Shown in pieces: positions 47,666-55,720 of a stretch of 64,000 nt of DNA; the first letter of the stretch is position 1; every line of letters begins with the position of its first letter. The notes beneath the pieces are model-generated. The model made no database searches. It was given only the letters and a program-made list of their open reading frames with translations, and was not told the DNA's origin. The DNA is from Corynebacterium capitovis DSM 44611 (GTDB lineage: Bacteria; Actinomycetota; Actinomycetes; Mycobacteriales; Mycobacteriaceae), in contig NZ_CP047117.1 in assembly GCF_030440535.1 (NCBI RefSeq), forward strand, positions 1,488,001 through 1,552,000, in the 5' to 3' direction. Position numbers and translations under genes: made by a program.

Positions 47666-47835
47666 TCGCCGCCGTAGTGCGGGGGGCGTTCTCGAAGGTA
47701 AAATTCGAGAACGCCCCCCTTTTCGTTGTCACGGGACTGCTCGCGCGACGGACGGGGCGCCGTGTCCGGGCTCCGGTCGTAGTCTCGCTCGGAGATCCGG
47801 CGAGCTCGCCGCCGAGCCTTCCTGCCGAGTGCCAT
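47662..47835 (-). CDS. Small basic hypothetical protein behind mogA
   Basis: A possible 57-aa protein: MALGRKARRRARRISERD, then a proline/arginine-rich middle and an acidic/aromatic end. It starts 16 bases after the mogA stop on the same strand, with no clear ribosome binding site. In C. glutamicum a small hypothetical gene is remembered at the same place between mogA and mscL. Its 3' half runs across the mscL terminator hairpin and its stop overlaps the mscL stop. It may be a real translated gene or an open frame only. Confidence 0.4.
   Translation of the reverse strand: MALGRKARRRARRISERDYDRSPDTAPRPSREQSRDNEKGGVLEFYLRERPPHYGGD
47681..47723 (+). terminator. Intrinsic terminator of mscL
   Basis: A perfect 16-bp stem (47681-47696 with 47704-47719, seven-base loop) is followed by TTTT. 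It is the strongest hairpin seen in the window and lies 15 bases after the mscL stop. Confidence 0.9.
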
Positions 47836-47851
47836 GAAAAGACCCGGTTTC

Positions 47852-48448
47852 TTACTGGACGCTGTGCTTGTGCAGCTCGTCGATGAGATGCCTAACCAAC
47901 GGGGCGCTGATGGAAAGCCCATCTCGAATGGCCATGCGTGACGACGCTAGGTTGACGATTACGGTTGAACCCGAGACTCCGCAGATCCCCCGGGACGTAC
48001 ACGCGTCGACCGCGCCGCAGGCTTGGCCCGAAGAACGAATCGCTTGCCCGACACCGGGGACCATCTTGTCGATGACGGCACGCGTCGCCTCCGGCGCTTT
48101 GTCCCGCGGGCCGACCCCCGTAGCTCCCACCGTCAACACGAAGTCGACTCCCCCAACAACACCCGTCTCAATGGCCTTGCGGATATCCGCCTTCTTTGAG
48201 CGAACGCGTACGACAGCATCGACGATGTAGCCGGCCTCGTCGAGAAGTTCACAGACGAGCCGGTCCGTGTCATCCCCGGGGGCCTCGAAATCCCGGTCCG
48301 AAATCAACACGACTAAGGCGCATGGCCGCAGCGGCTGCTGGCCCGCCAGCTCAGCGGCGCGGAGCGATTCTTCATCGGGCTCGGTCAGCTCGCTCAGTTC
48401 GAGCGGATCAACAGACCCAGCTATCGTGTCCGCAACCGTATCCGACAT
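47852..48448 (-). CDS. mogA: Molybdopterin-binding domain protein (MogA/MoaB family)
   Basis: A 198-aa protein. The first 40 residues are an acidic extension; the MPT-binding core follows with VVLISDRDF, LTVGATGVGPRDKAPEA (family TTGGTG..PRD..PE) and CGVSGSTVIVNL. It may adenylate molybdopterin, although TVGATG departs from the consensus. ATG 48448 is used because AAAGGAG is 7 nt away; ATG 48454 is too close. It follows htrA after 50 bases. In mycobacteria the same position holds moaB2 after pepD. Confidence 0.85.
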   Translation of the reverse strand: MSDTVADTIAGSVDPLELSELTEPDEESLRAAELAGQQPLRPCALVVLISDRDFEAPGDDTDRLVCELLDEAGYIVDAVVRVRSKKADIRKAIETGVVGGVDFVLTVGATGVGPRDKAPEATRAVIDKMVPGVGQAIRSSGQACGAVDACTSRGICGVSGSTVIVNLASSRMAIRDGLSISAPLVRHLIDELHKHSVQ

Positions 48449-48498
48449 GAGCATGCTCCTTTAGCGTGACGTACGTCCCCGTTAGTTCCGTTAAGAAC

Positions 48499-49764
48499 TT
48501 ACTCGGAACTGAGCGTCACATCTACCGATTCGGTGTTGTCACTACCCTGCCTGCGCACCTGCAGCGTCACCGTCTCTCCGAAGTCGCGGGACCGCGTAGC
48601 GGCGACCAGCGCGTCTGCGGAATCAATCACCCTGTCGTTGAGCCGCGTGACCACGTCACCGGCCTTCAGCCCTGCAGCCTCAGCGGGGCTACCCGATTCC
48701 ACCGAGGCGATGAGGGCTCCGTCGGTAGTCGACCGGCTATTCACCTGCACACCCAGCATCGGCTGGGTCGCCGTCCCAGTCTCGATCAGCTGCTGGGCCA
48801 CCCGCTTCGCGAAGTTCGATGGAATCGCGAAACCCAGGCCGATGGAGCCGCTGCTCGAGCTCGACCCCGTCGACCCCGAAGAAAGCGAAGCGATAACAGA
48901 GTTCATACCGATCAGGTTGCCGTTCATGTCAACGAGCGGGCCACCCGAGTTACCCGGGTTGATCGCCGCGTCGGTTTGGATCCCGTCCATGAGCGAGCTC
49001 TCCGTCCCACCCTGGTAGGCACGCACGGGGCGGTTCAGCGCGGAAACGATGCCGCTTGTCACAGTCGCGGAAAGCCCCAGGGGAGAACCAACCGCGACGA
49101 CGTCTTGGCCCACCTTCAGACCGCTCGAGTCCCCAAAGTTAATCACCGGGAGGTTCGTTGAGTTCTGAATTTTCACGACGCCGACGTCGGTATTGACATC
49201 CGAGGCCACGTACTGGGCGGTACGCCGAGTGCCGTCGTTAAGCGTCGCCACGATTTGCGCTCCGCCATTGGCCGCGTCCGCAATGACGTGGTGGTTGGTC
49301 AAGACGTACCCGTCTGAGGAGATGATCGACCCGGATCCTTCCGCGACCCCGGAGCGGGTCTCCACTTCGAGGGAAACGACAGCGGGCAGGACCGCGCTGG
49401 CTACAGCCTCGACGGACCCCTCCGGCGCGTCGTCAGTACTGGACACACTCGGATTATCTAGCGCGTTGTAGGCACTGGCCTGGTCTCGTCCAACGGTGCC
49501 GGCGACGTACCCGGCGCCACCGCCTGCCAAAAGCGACGTGGCCAGGGCAACCGCGGCCACCGCTGCACCGCCGGAGCGGCGCCGCTTCTGAGCGGGGGCT
49601 TGCTGCACTGTGCCAGTTTCGTAGCCAGTTTCGTTGCCCGCCACGGAGCCAGCCCCGTACCCGGTCTGGTAGCCAGCCCCGTAGGTCGGCCCAGAGCCAT
49701 TCCCGGATTGAGGAACATTCGGAGTAGTCATGGGCATATCATCCACGCTTTCACTGTGCTTCAT
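48499..49764 (-). CDS. htrA: HtrA/DegP-type serine protease with PDZ domain
   Basis: A 421-aa envelope protease. The first 60 residues are Gly/Tyr/Thr-rich and low complexity; a TM anchor follows (AAVAAVALATSLLAGGGAGYVAG, in outline). The trypsin-like domain has His in VLTNHHVIAD, Asp in DVNTDVGVV and Ser in NPGNSGGPL. A serine-rich insertion precedes GFAIPSNFAKRV, and one PDZ domain ends the protein. It degrades or refolds misfolded exported proteins. In relatives it is controlled by MprAB; here the regulator precedes it by 56 bases without a kinase. ATG 49764 lacks a ribosome binding site; inner ATGs are possible. Confidence 0.93.
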   Translation of the reverse strand: MKHSESVDDMPMTTPNVPQSGNGSGPTYGAGYQTGYGAGSVAGNETGYETGTVQQAPAQKRRRSGGAAVAAVALATSLLAGGGAGYVAGTVGRDQASAYNALDNPSVSSTDDAPEGSVEAVASAVLPAVVSLEVETRSGVAEGSGSIISSDGYVLTNHHVIADAANGGAQIVATLNDGTRRTAQYVASDVNTDVGVVKIQNSTNLPVINFGDSSGLKVGQDVVAVGSPLGLSATVTSGIVSALNRPVRAYQGGTESSLMDGIQTDAAINPGNSGGPLVDMNGNLIGMNSVIASLSSGSTGSSSSSGSIGLGFAIPSNFAKRVAQQLIETGTATQPMLGVQVNSRSTTDGALIASVESGSPAEAAGLKAGDVVTRLNDRVIDSADALVAATRSRDFGETVTLQVRRQGSDNTESVDVTLSSE

Positions 49765-49820
49765 CTGGCGGAGCCGGCGCTCTCAGCGTAACAGTCTCTG
49801 GATGTTTCCTGTGCCCGGCT

Positions 49821-50534
49821 CTACTCAGCTTTCTCTTCGTCGTGACGCAGAACATACCCCACGCCGCGCACCGTGTGAATGAGCCGAGCCTCGCCAGCCT
49901 TTTCCAGCTTACGACGCAAATACCCGATGTAGACCTCGAGCACATTGCCTGACGACGGCGCGGTGTTGCCCCATACCTCCCGCAGGATATCCGTACGCGC
50001 CATCACCCGGCGCGGGTTCCGGAGGAACACCTCAAGCAGCTCGAATTCGGTCCGAGTCAGCTCAATTGGCCGGCCTCCGCGTCGCACCTCGCGAGTGTCC
50101 GGGTTTAACTCCAAATCCGCCAGTACGCACTGTCCCCCTTGCCTCGTGGGTGCTTCGTGGCCCCACTTGCTCACGTGGGCGCGGCGCAGCAACGAGCGCA
50201 TTCTTGCCAACAGCTCTTCGAGTGCATAGGGCTGCGACATGACATCATCGGCACCCGCGTCAAGCGCCATCACACGCGCCACCGAGTCGTCTTCGGGGCA
50301 CAGCATTAGGAGAGGACCTTGATACCCGGTGGAACGCAACGAGCGGGAGACCGTCAACCCGTCGATTTCTTTAAGCGAAGCATCAATAATTGCCAGCTCG
50401 GGGTGTTGGCCCCCGATCGCTTCGACGGCGCTAGCGCCGTCTTCCACGCCTGTCACCTCGTAGCCATGAAAACTAAGTGAGCGACGGAGGGCTTCCCGCT
50501 CATCTTTGTCGCTGCCAGCCACAACTACTCTCAT
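49821..50534 (-). CDS. Orphan MprA/CgtR2-like response regulator with degenerate receiver
   Basis: A 237-aa OmpR-type regulator. The receiver (1-120) aligns with MprA (LRRSLSF.GY, ALEELLARMRSLLRR), but most catalytic residues are changed: the acidic pair VVDD reads VAGS, the conserved Thr of the LTA motif reads Cys in MLCPED, and the Lys of KPF reads Gln in SQPY. The phospho-acceptor Asp remains in AIIDASLKEIDG. The C-terminal winged helix is intact (ELTRTEFELLEVF, VHTVRGVGYVLR-like end). The partner kinase normally encoded next is missing: htrA follows after 56 bases. It probably works without phosphorylation. Confidence 0.9.
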   Translation of the reverse strand: MRVVVAGSDKDEREALRRSLSFHGYEVTGVEDGASAVEAIGGQHPELAIIDASLKEIDGLTVSRSLRSTGYQGPLLMLCPEDDSVARVMALDAGADDVMSQPYALEELLARMRSLLRRAHVSKWGHEAPTRQGGQCVLADLELNPDTREVRRGGRPIELTRTEFELLEVFLRNPRRVMARTDILREVWGNTAPSSGNVLEVYIGYLRRKLEKAGEARLIHTVRGVGYVLRHDEEKAE

Positions 50535-50540
50535 ATCCTG

Positions 50541-50546
50541 ATTATA
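50541..50546 (-). promoter_or_regulatory. -10 box TATAAT, probable leaderless start of the response regulator
   Basis: A consensus TATAAT on the minus strand lies 6 nt before ATG 50534. A TTGACG is present further upstream but only 10 bases from the box, too close for a normal -35. Confidence 0.5.
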
Positions 50547-50576
50547 TTGGAGGACACGTCAACCGTTACTGCTGGG

Positions 50577-50614
50577 AAAGAAAAACCGGGCATCCCCTTA
50601 TCGGGGATACCCGG
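50577..50614 (-). terminator. Intrinsic terminator of rpmE-rpmF
   Basis: A 12-bp stem (50586-50597 with 50603-50614, one G-U pair, five-base loop) is followed on the minus strand by TTTTTCTTTCC. It closes the rpmE-rpmF transcript before the response regulator. Confidence 0.85.
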
Positions 50615-50631
50615 CGAGGGCGTGCGCAGCC

Positions 50632-50805
50632 CTAGAACTGCTCAACCTCGATCAGGCCGGCCTTCGCAGCCTTTACCAGGCGGCGCGGAATGCGGACTTC
50701 CTGGCCGTCAATCTTGACCGTCTGCAGCGCGGCATTGTCGGCCTTCCACTGCGAACGGCGGGAGTGGGTATTCGCGCGGGACTTGCGGAATTTGGGGGTT
50801 GCCAT
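50632..50805 (-). CDS. rpmF: 50S ribosomal protein L32
   Basis: A 57-aa basic protein beginning [17 protein letters not shown], read directly from the minus strand. It lacks the CxxC pairs of zinc-binding L32, typical of actinobacterial C-minus forms. It is 24 bases behind rpmE and has a GGAGGAGA ribosome binding site. Part of the large ribosomal subunit near the exit region. Confidence 0.92.
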   Translation of the reverse strand: MATPKFRKSRANTHSRRSQWKADNAALQTVKIDGQEVRIPRRLVKAAKAGLIEVEQF

Positions 50806-50829
50806 AACGTGTTCTCCTCCTTCGACCTG

Positions 50830-51102
50830 TTAGTTTGCGGACTTCTTCTTGCGGCGGGCCATGCCACCGAAACGCTGGTTGAACTTCTCGACGCGGCCGG
50901 CGGTGTCCATGAGACGCTGCGCGCCCGTCCAGAAGGGGTGAGACTCGGAGGTCACGTCCACGACGACGAGCGGGTACTCGTTGCCGTCTTCCCAGGTGTC
51001 CGTGCGGTCGGAGGTCATGGTGGAACGGGTCAGGAACTTGTGGCCGGTGTTGCCGTCCTGAATGATCACCGGGTGGTAATCCGGGTGGATCTCACTCTTC
51101 AT
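50830..51102 (-). CDS. rpmE2: 50S ribosomal protein L31 type B
   Basis: A 90-aa L31 of the zinc-independent B type: [39 protein letters not shown] and a basic ARRKKKSAN tail. It has no CxxC motif. In many actinobacteria type-B L31 replaces the zinc form when zinc is scarce; here no Zur-like operator could be recognised upstream. Co-transcribed with rpmF. Confidence 0.95.
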   Translation of the reverse strand: MKSEIHPDYHPVIIQDGNTGHKFLTRSTMTSDRTDTWEDGNEYPLVVVDVTSESHPFWTGAQRLMDTAGRVEKFNQRFGGMARRKKKSAN

Positions 51103-51317
51103 GTGTAATTCGTCTCCCTCAGGATTGAACTTCAGGTCGGTTCCCCGTTCGGACCGTGCCTGAGTTGGGTGCGAAAATGGTCCTTCGCCCAGCGATAGCT
51201 AGACAACCTGCAACATCCTACAGCCCAGCGCCCCGCTCGCCTAATCTCGCGCGATCACTTTTCGACGCCACACCCCTCTACCCCGACCCTCCACTTACAC
51301 CTGTGCTCTCGCCCCGC

Positions 51318-51596
51318 ATGTCAGCCGCCACGTGGCCTACAGCAGCCGTTAACAACCTCCCGGCCTACGTCGTGCTCGAACCCGCCGACGCACGCAGTCG
51401 GATGCAACTGCTCGCTGGGGTCAACTTCGGCCCGCTCATCACCCCGTGGGCATCGTTGGCGCCGCTGCTGTGGCACGGCCAGCTCACCCGCGCCGGGCTA
51501 CGAATTCCGCGGCGGGTATATACGGCATACGGGCTCATTATCGCACCCGTCGCAGTTGCTGCCGGAGTACACGCTTTACCACCTGCAGAGAATTAG
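51318..51596 (+). CDS. Possible small membrane protein
   Basis: A possible 92-aa protein within the gap between rpmE2 and rpmB. The frame is open from 51156, but the stretch from ATG 51318 looks more protein-like, with two moderately hydrophobic segments (LLAGVNFGPLITPWASLAPLLW and YGLIIAPVAVAAGVHAL, in outline) and typical codon bias. No clear ribosome binding site or homologue is recognised. It could be a short membrane protein or chance. Confidence 0.35.
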   Translation: MSAATWPTAAVNNLPAYVVLEPADARSRMQLLAGVNFGPLITPWASLAPLLWHGQLTRAGLRIPRRVYTAYGLIIAPVAVAAGVHALPPAEN

Positions 51597-51803
51597 GAAA
51601 AAACGGGCCGAAGCTGTATTGTTGACTCTCGCTGTTGTCGAAGTACACGTATACGCCTACGTCAACCGATTGCCTTCGACACCCTCGGCATCCGCGATTT
51701 CGCTGGCCAGCCCTCACATCCGGCCACGTGATCGTGACCGAGCGCGGTGTCACCCTCACCTGGCAATTAGTGCGTGGGCGGCAGAAGAGAAGGAAGCTAA
51801 CCC
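51597..51803. other. Leader region of the rpmB-rpmG-rpsN-rpsR operon
   Basis: Together with 51103-51317 this makes about 700 bases that hold only one weak gene candidate. The 207 bases before rpmB contain TTGACT at about 51623 and an A/T-richer patch, but no Zur-type palindrome, riboswitch or hairpin was recognised. In 51103-51317 nothing beyond the divergent promoter zone of rpmE2 was seen. Confidence 0.4.
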
Positions 51804-52040
51804 ATGTCGGCACATTGCCAGGTCACGGGACGTCAGCCGTCATTCGGCAAGTCTGTCTCGCACTCGCACCGCCGCACTTCCCGCCGTTGGAACCCCAACG
51901 TGCAGAAGAAGCGGTTTTACCTGCCCTCCGAGGGCCGCACGGTGACCCTCACGGTGTCCACCAAAGGCCTCAAGATCATCGACCGCGACGGCATCGAGTC
52001 TGTCGTCGCCCAGATTCGCGCGCGAGGTGAGAAGGTCTAA
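51804..52040 (+). CDS. rpmB: 50S ribosomal protein L28
   Basis: A 78-aa L28: [32 protein letters not shown] (in outline) with the QVTG entry and the [16 protein letters not shown] strand. AAGGAAG precedes the ATG. First gene of a four-gene ribosomal operon; its stop shares a base with the rpmG start. Confidence 0.95.
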   Translation: MSAHCQVTGRQPSFGKSVSHSHRRTSRRWNPNVQKKRFYLPSEGRTVTLTVSTKGLKIIDRDGIESVVAQIRARGEKV

Positions 52041-52204
52041 TGGCACGCAACGATATCCGCCCGATCATCAAGCTCAAGAGCACCGCGGGCACCGGGTACA
52101 CCTATGTCACCCGCAAGAACAAGCGGAACAACCCGGATCGCATCACCCTGAAGAAATACGACCCGGTCGTGCGCAAGCACGTTGACTTCCGCGAGGAGCG
52201 ATAA
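52040..52204 (+). CDS. rpmG: 50S ribosomal protein L33
   Basis: A 54-aa L33: [34 protein letters not shown] and [18 protein letters not shown]. It has no cysteine, so it is the zinc-free form. It overlaps rpmB by one base and lies 3 bases before rpsN. Binds 23S rRNA near the E site. Confidence 0.95.
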   Translation: MARNDIRPIIKLKSTAGTGYTYVTRKNKRNNPDRITLKKYDPVVRKHVDFREER

Positions 52205-52207
52205 TCT

Positions 52208-52513
52208 ATGGCAAAGAAGTCCAAGATCGCCAAGAACGAAAAGCGCAAGGAGATCGTCGCGCGCTACGCAGAGCGTCGCGCCGAGCTCAAGGCCATCATC
52301 CGTAACCCGGAAACCTCTGACGAGGACCGCCTCGACGCTCAGTTCGAGCTCAACCGCCAGCCGCGCGACGCATCGCCCTCCCGCGTGCGCAACCGCGACT
52401 CGCACGATGGTCGTCCGCGCGGTTACCTCCGCAAGTTCGGCCTGTCCCGTGTCCGTATGCGCGAGATGGCTCACCGCGGTGAGCTGCCGGGCGTCCGCAA
52501 GTCTTCGTGGTAA
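52208..52513 (+). CDS. rpsN: 30S ribosomal protein S14 (long, zinc-free)
   Basis: A 101-aa S14 of the long C-minus type: [37 protein letters not shown] and the C-terminal [11 protein letters not shown]. The short zinc-binding form has CxxC pairs, absent here. It sits in the 30S head. Part of the rpmB-rpmG-rpsN-rpsR operon. Confidence 0.96.
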   Translation: MAKKSKIAKNEKRKEIVARYAERRAELKAIIRNPETSDEDRLDAQFELNRQPRDASPSRVRNRDSHDGRPRGYLRKFGLSRVRMREMAHRGELPGVRKSSW

Positions 52514-52528
52514 GGAGGAACCCACACT

Positions 52529-52780
52529 ATGAAGCGCAACACTAATCAGCGCAAGGCGCGGATGGAGCAGTCCCGTCGCCCGAAGAAGAACCCTTTGAAG
52601 GTCAAGGGCATCGAGAAGGTCGACTACAAGGACATTGAGACCCTTCGACTGTTCATCTCCGATCGCCACAAGATCCGCTCTCGCCGCGTCACCGGCCTGA
52701 CGCCGCAGCAGCAGCGCCAGGTGGCCACCGCCGTGAAGAACGCCCGCGAGATGGCTCTCCTGCCGTTCACCAGCCGCTAA
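52529..52780 (+). CDS. rpsR: 30S ribosomal protein S18
   Basis: An 83-aa S18: [31 protein letters not shown] (in outline), [30 protein letters not shown]. No zinc cysteines. AAGGAGGA lies before the ATG. Last gene of the operon, followed by a hairpin at 52832-52859. Confidence 0.96.
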   Translation: MKRNTNQRKARMEQSRRPKKNPLKVKGIEKVDYKDIETLRLFISDRHKIRSRRVTGLTPQQQRQVATAVKNAREMALLPFTSR

Positions 52781-52831
52781 TTCTACGGTTGACGACGGCA
52801 GCGTATCGATCTCCTTAGGGATCTTCGACCC

Positions 52832-52859
52832 ACCCGCCTCCCCTCGCTGGGAGGCGGGT
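52832..52859 (+). terminator. Terminator hairpin after rpsR
   Basis: A perfect 11-bp stem (52832-52842 with 52849-52859, loop CTCGCT) lies 51 bases after rpsR. Only a short T-run (ATTTCG) follows, so termination may be partial. Confidence 0.65.
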
Positions 52860-52927
52860 GATTTCGTGCTTGGTGTAACTTTTGGTTAATCACTCAAAAC
52901 CCCGGTAATCCAGAAAGAGGTGCCTGA

Positions 52928-53599
52928 ATGGCGGGAACGGTCGGGCGTCCGCGCAAAAACAGCCCCCGCCGGCGTGGCAAGACGGCACGAGATGAGATTC
53001 TCGACGCATCCTCGGAGCTGTTTACCACCCAAGGTTTCGCGACCACCTCAACGCACCAGATCGCCGACGCGGTGGGGATCCGCCAAGCGTCGCTGTACTA
53101 CCACTTCCCCTCCAAGGCGGAGATCTTTCTCACGCTGCTGATGGGGACCGTGCAGCCCTCCCTTGACCTCGCGTCAGAGCTTTCTAAATCCGACGAGCCC
53201 CCGGCCCTGAAGCTCTGGGCCCTCGTCGCCGCCGAGACGCGCATCCTCCTCTCCTCCAACTGGAACATCGGCCGGCTCTATCAGCTCCCCATCGCCGTCT
53301 CGGAGGAATTCCACGATTATCACGAGGCTCGACGAGCGCTCGAGAACATCTTCCGCGGTCTCGCGGCCGAAATCGTGGGGGACGACGACCCCCGCATCGA
53401 ACTGCCCTTCCACATGACCCTCGCGGCGATCGAAATGCGTGACAACACCGGCGTTGCGCCTTATCCGCTAGTCGACGACGCGCTGCCGGCCCCCTCCGTT
53501 GTCATCGCTGACGCCGTCTTGGACGTTTTGCACGCCGATCTGCCGGAGAATCGAGGCGAGCGCACCCTCGATCTCGTCTCCACTGCCCTCGGCGACTAG
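52928..53599 (+). CDS. amtR: TetR-family nitrogen regulator AmtR
   Basis: A 223-aa TetR repressor closely resembling C. glutamicum AmtR, the master regulator of nitrogen uptake and assimilation whose release is controlled by the PII protein GlnK. The DNA-binding end is nearly identical in pattern: GRPRKNSPRRRGK, EILDASSELFTTQGFATTST, HQIADAVGIRQASLYYHFPSK. WNIGRLYQLPI and AEIVGDDDPRIELPFHMT match the AmtR core. AAAGAGG lies before the ATG. It lies between rpsR and purH as in C. glutamicum. Confidence 0.92.
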   Translation: MAGTVGRPRKNSPRRRGKTARDEILDASSELFTTQGFATTSTHQIADAVGIRQASLYYHFPSKAEIFLTLLMGTVQPSLDLASELSKSDEPPALKLWALVAAETRILLSSNWNIGRLYQLPIAVSEEFHDYHEARRALENIFRGLAAEIVGDDDPRIELPFHMTLAAIEMRDNTGVAPYPLVDDALPAPSVVIADAVLDVLHADLPENRGERTLDLVSTALGD

Positions 53600-53611
53600 C
53601 AGGCTGCGACC

Positions 53612-55135
53612 CTAGTGGGCGAAGTGGCGCGTGCCTGTGAAGTACATCGTCACGCCCGCATCCTCGGCTGCGGCGATGACCTCCTCATCGCGGATGGACC
53701 CGCCGGGCTGAACGACGGCCGTGATCCCGGCGTCGGCGAGAACCTGGAACCCGTCGGCGAAGGGGAAAAAGGCGTCCGAGGCGGCGACGGCTCCGTTGGT
53801 ACGGTTCCGCCCCTCGTCAAGGGTGTTGGCACGCTCCACTGCAAGGCGTGCGGAGTCGACGCGATTGACCTGCCCCATCCCAATACCCACCGAGGCCCCG
53901 CCTGCCGCGATGAGGATCGCGTTGGACTTCACGCAGCGCACCGCGTGCCATGCGAACTCGAGGTCAGCGAGGGTCTCGGGCGAGGCTGGCTCCCCGGCAG
54001 CGAGCTCCCAGTTCGCCGGGTCGTCCCCCTCAGCCTGATACACGTCGCGCTCCTGAACTAGGTAGCCACCGGAGATGTGCTTGATCTCCTCCTCCGCCTC
54101 CTCAGGCGCGACTTCGAGGACGCGCAGGTTCTTCTTTTCCCGCAGGATGTCAAGGGCTGCGGGTTCGTAACCGGGGGCCACGACGACCTCGGTGAAGATG
54201 GGGCGGACTTGTTCAGCCATCTCGGCGGTCACCACACGATTCGACGCGATGACACCGCCGTAGGCCGACACGGGGTCGCAGGCGTGGGCCAACAGGTGCG
54301 CCTGCGCGATCGAGGTGTCCGACACCGCGACTCCACACGGGTTGGCGTGCTTGATAATGGCCACGCAGGGTCGGTCGTGGTCCCAGGCTGCCCGCCAGGC
54401 GGCGTCGGCGTCTTGGTAGTTGTTGTAACTCATCTCCTTGCCGCCGTGCTGGACGGCGTTGGCAAGGCCCCACCCCTCATTGATGAGCTTCGCTGCTTGG
54501 TGCGGGTTCTCTCCGTAGCGCAGATCAGTGGTCGCGTCGCCGATCTGCTCTTCCATCCAGTCGGCGACGGCGGAGTCGTAATCGGCCGTGTGGGCGAAGG
54601 CCTCGGCGGCGAGGCGGCGCCGCTCCTCGAGCGTGAAGCCACCGGCTCGGAGGGCGTCGATAAGCTGGGCGTACTGCGAGGGCGCCGTGATCACCGCAAC
54701 CGACGGGTGGTTTTTCGCGGCCGCCCGAACCATGGACGGGCCTCCGATGTCGATCTGCTCGACGCACTCGTCGAAGCTGGCGCCCGATTCCACGGTGTCC
54801 TCGAAGGGGTAGAGGTTCACCACGACGAGCTCGAAGGGTTCGATCCCAAGCTCACGGAGCTGGTCGGCGTGGTCCTGCTTGCGCACATCCGCGAGGATGC
54901 CCGCGTGAACTCGCGGGTGGAGGGTCTTCACCCGTCCCTCTAGGACCTCGGGGAACCCGGTCAGGTCCGCCACCTCGGTCACGCTGACACCCGCGCCTGC
55001 GATCTGTTTGGCGGTGGAGCCGGTCGACACGATTTCCACGCCCGCCTCCCCGAGCGCCCGCGCGAGCTCGTCGAGCCCGGACTTGTCGTACACGCTCACG
55101 AGGGCGCGCCTAATTGGGGTTCGGTTGTTGCTCAT
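53612..55135 (-). CDS. purH: Bifunctional AICAR transformylase / IMP cyclohydrolase
   Basis: A 507-aa PurH for the last two steps of IMP synthesis. The N-terminal MGS-like cyclohydrolase has [35 protein letters not shown] and [15 protein letters not shown]; the transformylase has [30 protein letters not shown] and the C-terminal TGTRHFAH. The ATG shares a base with the purN stop (TGATG). Convergent with amtR, 12 bases apart. Confidence 0.97.
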   Translation of the reverse strand: MSNNRTPIRRALVSVYDKSGLDELARALGEAGVEIVSTGSTAKQIAGAGVSVTEVADLTGFPEVLEGRVKTLHPRVHAGILADVRKQDHADQLRELGIEPFELVVVNLYPFEDTVESGASFDECVEQIDIGGPSMVRAAAKNHPSVAVITAPSQYAQLIDALRAGGFTLEERRRLAAEAFAHTADYDSAVADWMEEQIGDATTDLRYGENPHQAAKLINEGWGLANAVQHGGKEMSYNNYQDADAAWRAAWDHDRPCVAIIKHANPCGVAVSDTSIAQAHLLAHACDPVSAYGGVIASNRVVTAEMAEQVRPIFTEVVVAPGYEPAALDILREKKNLRVLEVAPEEAEEEIKHISGGYLVQERDVYQAEGDDPANWELAAGEPASPETLADLEFAWHAVRCVKSNAILIAAGGASVGIGMGQVNRVDSARLAVERANTLDEGRNRTNGAVAASDAFFPFADGFQVLADAGITAVVQPGGSIRDEEVIAAAEDAGVTMYFTGTRHFAH

Positions 55136-55707
55136 CAGAAGGTGACCTTTCCGTCTTCTAAGCGGGCGCGGCGCAGCACATCGACGATGAGCTCCCGCTC
55201 CTGCTGTTTGATTCGTTCATGCAGGTGTTCCTCGGTCTCACCGGGGCGAACGTCAACTGCCCGCTGCGCGATGATCTCCCCCGAATCGATGCCCAAGTCG
55301 ATGTAATGGACTGTGGTACCTGTGACCTTCACGCCGTACGCCAACGCGTCACGCACCGCATGAGCGCCAGGGAAAGCGGGAAGCAGCGCTGGGTGGGTGT
55401 TGATGAGGCGCCCCTCGAAGCGCGCAAGGAACTCCGGACCGAGGATGCGCATGAAACCAGCCGATACGACCACATCGGGCCCGCCAGCCTCCACAACCTG
55501 GCGCAGGCGTAAGTTCCACTCAGCGCGGTCCTCCCCCATCTCGACCACACGCGTCGGCACCCCAGCTCTGCGAGCTCGATCGACCGCCGGGCAGACCTGA
55601 TCAGCCACGACAAGAACCACACGGTAGTTCTCGTCTTGGTGGTCGAGGATCGACTGCAAAAGCGTCCCCGAACCGGAGACAAGCACGGCGACGTCGCTAA
55701 AGGTCAC
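55135..55707 (-). CDS. purN: Phosphoribosylglycinamide formyltransferase
   Basis: A 190-aa formyl-THF-dependent GAR transformylase. [14 protein letters not shown] is the phosphate loop, [17 protein letters not shown] carries the catalytic Asn/His, and [14 protein letters not shown] holds the Asp. The GTG at 55707 is chosen because TAGTAT lies 7 nt upstream and the extension to 55770 overlaps the DUF6350 gene. Co-translated with purH. Confidence 0.95.
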   Translation of the reverse strand: MTFSDVAVLVSGSGTLLQSILDHQDENYRVVLVVADQVCPAVDRARRAGVPTRVVEMGEDRAEWNLRLRQVVEAGGPDVVVSAGFMRILGPEFLARFEGRLINTHPALLPAFPGAHAVRDALAYGVKVTGTTVHYIDLGIDSGEIIAQRAVDVRPGETEEHLHERIKQQERELIVDVLRRARLEDGKVTF

Positions 55708-55714
55708 ACGCTTA

Positions 55715-55720
55715 ATACTA
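55715..55720 (-). promoter_or_regulatory. -10 box TAGTAT, probable leaderless start of purN
   Basis: TAGTAT on the minus strand ends 7 nt before GTG 55707 and overlaps the stop region of the DUF6350 gene. No purine-regulator site was recognised. Confidence 0.5.

Noticed and set aside
51597-51803. Zur box before the zinc-free ribosomal operon
   Set aside because: Searched by eye for TGAnAATnATTnTCA-like palindromes; none found.
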